Positions 5,387 to 12,821 of a stretch of DNA of 12,821 bases are shown in pieces. The stretch is from positions 1 through 12,821 of the forward strand of contig CAZTXD010000111.1 of the NCBI GenBank assembly GCA_964617995.1, in the 5' to 3' direction. A program made the translations under genes and the position numbers. This DNA is from CAZTXD01 sp964617995. Its GTDB lineage: Bacteria; Actinomycetota; Acidimicrobiia; Spongiisociales; ZC4RG35. The notes beneath the pieces are model-generated. The model was not told the origin of the DNA. It was given only the letters and a program-made list of their open reading frames with translations, and did no database searches. Every line of letters starts with the position of its first letter. The stretch's first letter is position 1.

Positions 5387-6782
5387 CCCACCCGCTCTCC
5401 GGCGTTTCGTCCGTAGGGACTCCCTTGGCCTCCGAGCCAAGATCGTGCTCCGGTTCGCAGCCGTTGCCGTGGTTCTGTCCGTGCTGTTGGGGGCTATGAC
5501 GTATCTGACCGTTCGTCAACTGCTAATCGAGGACAGAAAGGCCAGCTCGGTCGACCAGGTGGTCGGCGACGCTCGGCTCCTGAGAGCAGCGATGAGGTCG
5601 GGCAGTGCCAACCCGAGTGAGGTCCTGGCTTCGCTCCGCCCCCCGCGCCGCTCCACACCGCTTCTCAATCGTGACGGCGAATGGTTCGCCGCCTCACTCC
5701 AGGTGCGTCCCAGAGAACTCCCCGAAGAGCTGACTTCGATCGTGTTCGACGGCGATGCCGCCCGTCAGACCATCTCCATTCGTGACCGGCCGGTCCTCGT
5801 GGTCGGGGTACCGCTCGGCGATGACGTCGGTTCCTACTTCGAGGTCTTTTCGCTGGCGGATGTCCAGGACACCCTCAGCACGCTCCTCAGAGTGCTGATC
5901 CTGGCCGGTGCCATCACCACCGTCGCAGGGGTGGTGCTGGGAGGTTGGATGGCTGCCCGCGTCGTCCGACCGCTTCGTGAGGTCACCGTGGTGGCCTCCC
6001 AGATCGCCGCCGGTGCGCTCGGCAGCCGTCTAGATGAGACGCTGGATCCGGACTTGACCGTCCTGACCGCCTCCTTCAACCGGATGGCCGACACCCTGCA
6101 GGACCGCATCGCCATGGAGACCCGCTTCGCCTCCGATGTGGCCCATGAGTTGCGCACACCTCTCACGACGTTGCTCACTTCGTTGGCGGTTCTCGAAGGC
6201 CGCAGATCGGAACTGTCCAATCCTGGCCAGGAGGCCCTGGATCTCCTGAGCCGCGATGCGCGCCGTCTCGAGCACACCGCCGAAGACCTCATCGAGATCG
6301 CCAAGCACGACGCCGGGGCGGTTACCGCCGAGCTGGAGGTGATGCCTGTGGCTGTGGTGGTCAACGGGCTGCTCAACCGGCTCCGCCGGCCCGACATCAA
6401 CGTCGACATCGACACATCGGCAACGGGGGCCCTGGTCGCCGTCGACGAGCGATTCCTGGAGCGGGTGCTCGCCAACCTGATAGTCAACGCCGACACCCAC
6501 GGTGGTGGAGTGTCGCGGGTCAGCGTGGAGGGCGGAGATGATGTCGTGAGGATCGCAGTGGAGGACCGGGGGCCGGGGATCGCCGAATCCGAGCGCGAGC
6601 GGGTGTTCGAGCGCTTTTCCCGCGGGGCCGGGGCTCGGCGGTCGGGGAGCTATACGGGCAGCGGCCTGGGCCTGGCACTCGCGGCCGAGAACACCAGACT
6701 TCTCGGTGGCCGCCTGTGGGTGGAGAACCGTGAGGGCGGCGGGGCGCGGTTCGTGGTCGAGCTGAAGCCGATGCCGCCATGA
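5367..6782 (+). CDS. Membrane sensor histidine kinase (HAMP-HisKA-HATPase), MtrB-like
   Basis: The partner kinase of the response regulator just upstream, 471 aa. Domains in order: membrane segment at about 25-47, extracytoplasmic sensor region of about 120 residues, second membrane segment at about 172-196, HAMP linker (about 197-250, with RPLREVTVVASQIAAG), HisKA with the phosphorylated His260 in DVAHELRTPL, then the ATPase domain with N-box LANLIVNADTHGG (Asn370/Asn374), G1 box EDRGPGIAESE and G2 box GSGLGLALAAEN. All catalytic motifs are present. The ATG at 5367 lies inside the end of the regulator gene; a GTG at 5379 is an alternative, and neither has a clear Shine-Dalgarno, so translation is probably coupled. 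The sensor segment has no cysteine pair or recognisable ligand fold. It probably senses an envelope or osmotic cue, with signal unknown. Confidence 0.94.
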   Translation: MISPVDNPPALRRFVRRDSLGLRAKIVLRFAAVAVVLSVLLGAMTYLTVRQLLIEDRKASSVDQVVGDARLLRAAMRSGSANPSEVLASLRPPRRSTPLLNRDGEWFAASLQVRPRELPEELTSIVFDGDAARQTISIRDRPVLVVGVPLGDDVGSYFEVFSLADVQDTLSTLLRVLILAGAITTVAGVVLGGWMAARVVRPLREVTVVASQIAAGALGSRLDETLDPDLTVLTASFNRMADTLQDRIAMETRFASDVAHELRTPLTTLLTSLAVLEGRRSELSNPGQEALDLLSRDARRLEHTAEDLIEIAKHDAGAVTAELEVMPVAVVVNGLLNRLRRPDINVDIDTSATGALVAVDERFLERVLANLIVNADTHGGGVSRVSVEGGDDVVRIAVEDRGPGIAESERERVFERFSRGAGARRSGSYTGSGLGLALAAENTRLLGGRLWVENREGGGARFVVELKPMPP

Positions 6783-7324
6783 GGGTCTTGCTGATCGTCG
6801 GTATGGCGGCCCTGGCGGTGGGATGTGGGATACCACTCGACGCGACGCCGCAGCGACTGGAGGTCGACCCGACCGGACCCCCTGTGGCCGATGAGCCCGT
6901 GGTCACGGATCTCACCACCGTTTCGGTGTACCTCGTGCAGAATGAGCAGCTCATCCGTGCGACCCGCGAGCTCCCCGGCCCGGTCAGTCTGACCACGGTC
7001 GTCTCCGCCTTGCTGCGCAGCGCCTCGGGACTCGAGGACCGGGACGGGCTGCGCACGTCGATCCCCTCGGGCACGCGGTTGCTGTCGGCCCGTCAGGTCG
7101 GCTCAGTGGCCCACATCGATCTCAGCGGAGATTTCGTGGCCGTAGGAGGCGAGGAGGAGATCCTGGCGGTCGCCCAGATCGTCCTCACGGCCACCAGCCT
7201 GGAAGACGTCTCATCGGTCCTCTTCCTGATCGAGGGCCTGCCGACCGGGGTTCCCGTGGCCGGTGGCGCCCTCTCTACCGATCCGGTTGGCCCCGACGAC
7301 TACCTGGATCTCATTGCCCCCTGA
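6779..7324 (+). CDS. GerMN-domain lipoprotein, short LpqB-like
   Basis: A 181-aa secreted lipoprotein. The N-terminus MRVLLIVGMAALAVGC is a lipoprotein signal peptide with lipobox AVGC and lipidation Cys16. Residues about 47-155 form a GerMN domain: VSVYLVQNEQLI, then SLTTVVSALLRSAS, IPSGTRLLSARQVGSVAHIDLSGDFV, and EEEILAVAQIVLTAT, ending in a DYLDL motif near residue 177. Its start overlaps the kinase stop by four bases (ATGA). In mycobacteria the lipoprotein LpqB sits third in the mtrAB operon, contacts the MtrB sensor and carries GerMN plus a large beta-propeller. Here the propeller is missing and the protein ends after GerMN at a real stop, 145 bp before the converging gene. Likely an extracytoplasmic modulator of the kinase; that role is inferred from LpqB. 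Confidence 0.88.
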   Translation: MRVLLIVGMAALAVGCGIPLDATPQRLEVDPTGPPVADEPVVTDLTTVSVYLVQNEQLIRATRELPGPVSLTTVVSALLRSASGLEDRDGLRTSIPSGTRLLSARQVGSVAHIDLSGDFVAVGGEEEILAVAQIVLTATSLEDVSSVLFLIEGLPTGVPVAGGALSTDPVGPDDYLDLIAP

Positions 7325-7429
7325 CGCGTGTTGATGGTGGTACTCGGCCATGGCCCCCACGGCTCCTGGTGTGCACAGCTGGGAGGTCAGGGCCATCCGC
7401 TCGCCGCCATCGTGTCGCAGGCCGTTCTG

Positions 7430-7459
7430 GGAACCCACCCGCCTCCGATTCCGGGTTCC
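7430..7459. terminator. Weak inverted repeat between converging genes
   Basis: GGAACCC and GGGTTCC pair perfectly over 7 bp with a 16-base loop, in the 145-bp gap where the GerMN lipoprotein and TreS-Mak genes converge. No T-tract follows on either strand. A GGCCATGGCC palindrome also occurs at 7347-7356. Nothing else is recognisable in this gap. Could be a weak bidirectional terminator or chance. Confidence 0.2.
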
Positions 7460-7469
7460 GGCGTCCGCC

Positions 7470-10400
7470 TCAGGTGAGGTGGAACCGGATGCCGGCCAGG
7501 GCGATAGGCACCCAGTCGGGTCGGTTGTTGAGCTCGTAGCTCAGTTCGTAGACGGCCTTCTCCAGGAGGTAGGCGTCGAGGAGGATACGAAACTGGTCCC
7601 CATCCGCCGGGAGCACCTCGGAGCCGGCCAGCTCCTCGATGTAGCCGAGGAGGAACGAGGCAGCCGTCCATTGGAACCAGGCATCCACCCACGGTTCCAG
7701 GACCCCGATCGACTCGGGGTCGCGGCCCACCATCCCCTCGTCGACACGCTTGCGGAGACCGGCCCGGGCGGCGTAGTGATATGACCGGATCATCCCGGCG
7801 ACGTCCCGTAGGGGGGAACGCTTGATCCTCCGCTCGCTCAGGGGGCGCAACGGCTCTCCCTCGAAGTCGATGATGACGAAGTCGTTCCCCGTGAACAGCA
7901 CCTGCCCCAGGTGGTAGTCGCCGTGGATGCGGGTCCGCGTCGCTTCGATGCGGGCCCGGGCGACCCGCTGCAGCCGGTCCAGGATCTCCCCCTCCAGCTC
8001 CAGCACCTCCTCGGCCCGCGGCAAGGACTCCTCGGGCAACGTCGATCGGCGCCGGCGGAGGAGAGCGAAGCTCTCCCGCACCGACGAGCGCATAGCCTGG
8101 TAGAGGGACCGCTGATAGAGCGTGGTCATCGGTTCGGGAGCGAAGGCGAGGTTTTCGGTGGGCGCTCTCAGCGCTCTGTGCAACTGAGCGGTGCGCTTCC
8201 CCAGCAGCTCGGCCGGCGGCAATGCCAGGCTGACCAGACCCGCCATGACCTCAGGTGGGTCTGTTCCCGTCAGTTCCAGAGGATGGTGGAGACGGCCCGG
8301 TCCCGACCGGTCGTCGGTGGGCATCGTCGTCACCTGGTCGACGAAGATGCCCACCATGTCGACGGCGTGTGCCCAGGCATCGCCCTGGTTGGCGACGTAA
8401 TCCTGGACTACCCCCACCGACACGTCCTGGTCGGCTATCCGCCCGCTGATCACGCCCCGCACCGGGGCGATGTGCTCGAAGCTCCCTTGTCGGGTCAGGT
8501 AACGGTTGATCTCGATGTCCGGATTCTCTCCCGTCTCCAGCTTGCGGAAGATCTTGAGGATCAGGTCTTCGCCGAACACCATCGAGGTGTTCGACTGCTC
8601 GGCGACGATGGTCGACATCTCCACCTCGGGTGGGACTCTCTTGCGAAGTCGTCCGGTACCGAAGAGCTCGCTGCGAGCCCCCCGCAGCTTCCTGCGGGTG
8701 CGGGTGAGATCGAGAAACGTCCTGCCCACCCTTTCGTCGCCAATGGCGTCGACCACCAGCGCCGTCGATTCGTCGGGTCCGCTCACGGTCGCCACGACAC
8801 TTTCGGGATGATGCTCGTCGACCCATTCGGCATCGGCGCCTGTCACCAGCGACAGCGGCAGGAGGTAGGTCTCGAGATCGTGGTCGAGGTACTCGACGCC
8901 GGCTACCACCAATCTCAGGGTGCCCGGCCCCACCGTGATCACGTCGACGATCTCGATCTCGCGGATGGCGTGGGCCTTGGCGCGGAACCAGCGGCGGTGC
9001 GGCAGGTCAGCCATCAATGCCCGGGCGAGCTGGGTACGGGCCCGGAAGACGGCTTCGACGTCGAGCTCGCCTCTCAGGCGGATCCGGGGCCGGGCGTAGC
9101 CGACGTCGTATTCCTCGTGGTCGAGCAGGAACCAGTAGAACTGGTACGGCCCCGGCGTCAGGAAGTAGGGCAGCTCCCCCACGGTGGGAAAGGGCGTCTG
9201 CCCGAACACCTCCACCGGCCGCACTCCCTCGTGTTGGGACAGGTCGATCTCGACTGCCTGGGTGCGCTTGGACAGGTTGGCGACGACCAGGACCGTCTTC
9301 GAGCCGAGCACCCGTTCGAAGGCCAGGACCTTCGGGTTGTCGGGGGAGAGGAACCTCAGATCGCCCCGTGACAGCGCCGGGATGGCCTTCCGCTGGGACA
9401 GCATCTGCCTGGTCCACCACCAGAGAGACGACGAGTTGGCTTGCTGGGCCTCCACGTTCAGGGCCTCGTAGTGGTACTCGGGGTCGTTGATGACCGGGAA
9501 GTACAGCCGCTGGGGATTGGTCCGGGAGAATCCGGCGTTGCGGTCGGGGGACCACTGCATGGGCGTGCGCACGCCGTTGCGGTCGCCCAGGTAGATGTTG
9601 TCGCCCATCCCGATCTCGTCTCCGTAGTAGAGGACGGGCGTGCCCGGCAACGAGAGAAGCAGGGCGTTCATGAGCTCGATCTGGCGACGGTCGTTGCGGA
9701 GGAGGGGAGCCAGACGGCGTCGGATCCCCTGGTTGATCCGGGCCTGGGGGTCCTCGGCGTAAACCCGGTACATGTAGTCCCGCTCCTCGTCGGTGACCAT
9801 CTCCAGCGTCAGCTCATCGTGGTTGCGCAGGAATATCGCCCACGCCGACCCTTTCGGAACCTCAGGGGTCTGATCGAGGATGTCGATGACGGGAAAGCGG
9901 TTCTCCATCTTCACTGCCATGAACAGGCGGGGCATCAGCGGGAAGTGGAAGCACATGTGGCACTCGTCACCGTCTCCGAAATAGGCCACGGCGTCCTCCG
10001 GCCACTGGTTGGCCTCCGCCAGCAGCATGCGGTCCGAGTAGTTGGCGTCGACGTGGGCGCGCAGCTTCTTGAGGAAGGCATGGGTCTCGGGGAGGTTCTC
10101 GCACATCGTCCCCTCCTTCTCGTACAGGTAGGGGACGGCGTCGAGGCGTAGCCCGTCCACACCTTTGTCCAGCCAGAAGTCCAGGGTCTCGAAGATCGCC
10201 TCGTGGACGGCGGGGTTCTCGAAGTTGAGATCGGGCTGGTGGGAGAAGAACCGGTGCCAGTAGTACGAATTGGCCACCGGATCCCAGCTCCAGTTGCTCG
10301 GCTCCGTGTCGGTGAAGATGATCCTCGCCTGCCGGTAGCGGTCGGTCGTGTCGGACCAGACGTAGAAGTCACGCTCGGATGAGCCCACCGGCGCCCTGCG

Positions 10401-10750
10401 GGCTCGCTGGAACCAGGCGTGCTGGTCGGAGGTGTGGTTGATGACCAGTTCGGTGATCACTTTCAGGCCCCGGTCGTGGGCGGCGCCCAGGAACCGGGTG
10501 AAGTCCCGCATCGTGCCGTAGGCGGGGTTGATGCTCGTGTAGTCGGCGATGTCGTAGCCGTCGTCCCGGAGAGGAGAGGGGTAGAAAGGGAGGAGCCACA
10601 CCGCCGTCACCCCCAGCTCCTGGAGATAGTCGAGACGATCGGTCAGACCGCGGAAGTCGCCGATGCCGTCCCCGTTGGAGTCCTGGAAGGCGCGGACATG
10701 GAGCTGGTAGATGACGGCGTCCTGATACCAGGCCTCGGTGGCGGCCTCGC

Positions 10751-10754
<4 letters not shown>
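7470..10754 (-). CDS. treS: Fused trehalose synthase-maltokinase (TreS-Mak)
   Basis: A bifunctional enzyme of 1094 aa. The N-terminal part (about 1-550) is a GH13 trehalose synthase that interconverts trehalose and maltose: DGYDIADYTSINP, the nucleophile Asp205 in GLRLDAVPYL, acid/base Glu247 in LLAEANQ, Asp313 in RNHDEL. After a linker, residues about 560-1094 form a maltokinase that makes maltose-1-phosphate with ATP: Lys734 in LILKIFRK, the catalytic loop HGDYHLGQ (944-951, Asp946) and the metal-binding IIDFEGEP (Asp963). Both halves keep their key residues. The ATG at 10754-10752 overlaps the GlgE stop (ATGA) and precedes AWYQDAVIYQLHVRAF, the usual TreS beginning; the open frame runs 65 codons further upstream, but only as a shadow of glgE. 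Stand-alone TreS plus Mak is the mycobacterial form; the fusion is known elsewhere. It feeds GlgE encoded just upstream. Confidence 0.95.
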
Positions 10755-12774
<2,020 letters not shown>

Positions 12775-12781
<7 letters not shown>

Positions 12782-12791
12782 CGAATGCGCG
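12775..12791. promoter_or_regulatory. Perfect-arm palindrome over the glgE start region
   Basis: CGCGCAT-CGA-ATGCGCG is an inverted repeat with 7-bp perfect arms and a 3-bp centre. It covers the upstream ATG candidate of glgE (12779-12781) and touches the -10-like box at 12791-12796. A dimeric repressor bound here would block transcription start. In RNA it would also form a hairpin hiding the first ATG. Operator function is inferred from placement. Confidence 0.35.
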
Positions 12792-12796
12792 CTATA
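12791..12796 (-). promoter_or_regulatory. Putative -10 box of the glgE-treS operon
   Basis: Minus-strand TATAGC ends nine bases before the ATG at 12781, so transcription would begin about two to three bases upstream of that codon. No -35 can be recognised in the 25 bases left before the window edge. Weak call on one hexamer. Confidence 0.25.
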
Positions 12797-12821
12797 GGGC
12801 TTGTCGCGAAATGGGGTTGGG

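Noticed and set aside
7911..9371. Long 486-codon plus-strand open frame inside the TreS-Mak gene
   Set aside because: It lies wholly opposite a protein with clear catalytic motifs in both halves. High-GC genes commonly leave long open antisense frames, and its translation shows no recognisable domain.

Overview
The window reads as chromosomal DNA of a high-GC actinobacterium. The evidence is the strongly GC-biased third codon positions, frequent ATGA/TGATG gene overlaps, at least one promoter that looks leaderless, an mtrA-mtrB-lpqB-like gene order, and the GlgE (maltose-1-phosphate) alpha-glucan pathway with a fused trehalose synthase-maltokinase. A deep-branching lineage such as Acidimicrobiia would fit, but that is a guess from gene style. 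I see no insertion sequences, CRISPR arrays, tRNA or rRNA genes, and no broken genes. Coding density is high and no gene-free gap exceeds about 150 bp.

Layout. (1) 14-1476: an HxlR-family regulator on the minus strand diverges from a very small ORF (39 codons, strong Shine-Dalgarno) that overlaps an alpha/beta-hydrolase gene. A perfect 17-bp palindrome and a second dyad sit in the shared promoter region and are the likely regulator sites. (2) 1477-1605: a short convergent gap with two dyad symmetries. (3) 1606-4517, minus strand: an operon-like series made of a NuoB-like iron-sulfur protein of 156 aa, a CPA2-type cation:proton antiporter with a cytoplasmic RCK domain whose start overlaps the NuoB-like stop by one base (TGATG), and 93 bp further on a SixA-type histidine phosphatase. 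(4) 4664-7324, plus strand: an OmpR-family response regulator, a sensor histidine kinase and a GerMN-domain lipoprotein, all overlapping. It looks like a compact mtrAB-lpqB operon. Three GTGNC pentamers with an exact 11-bp period lie upstream. (5) 7470-12781, minus strand: glgE followed by a 1094-aa TreS-Mak fusion, overlapping by ATGA, convergent with the two-component operon.

How it works together. The glgE/treS-mak pair forms a trehalose-to-alpha-glucan route. TreS interconverts trehalose and maltose, the Mak domain phosphorylates maltose, and GlgE adds the maltosyl unit to a 1,4-glucan. The branching enzyme GlgB is not in the window. The three-gene signalling operon probably watches the cell envelope. 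The most unusual unit is the NuoB-like protein coupled to the antiporter. Four cysteines sit where complex I NuoB binds its 4Fe-4S cluster (with C-x-C in place of the usual pair), yet no other complex I or hydrogenase subunit is near. I infer a redox-linked ion transporter, in concept like KefF controlling KefC but with an unrelated partner protein.
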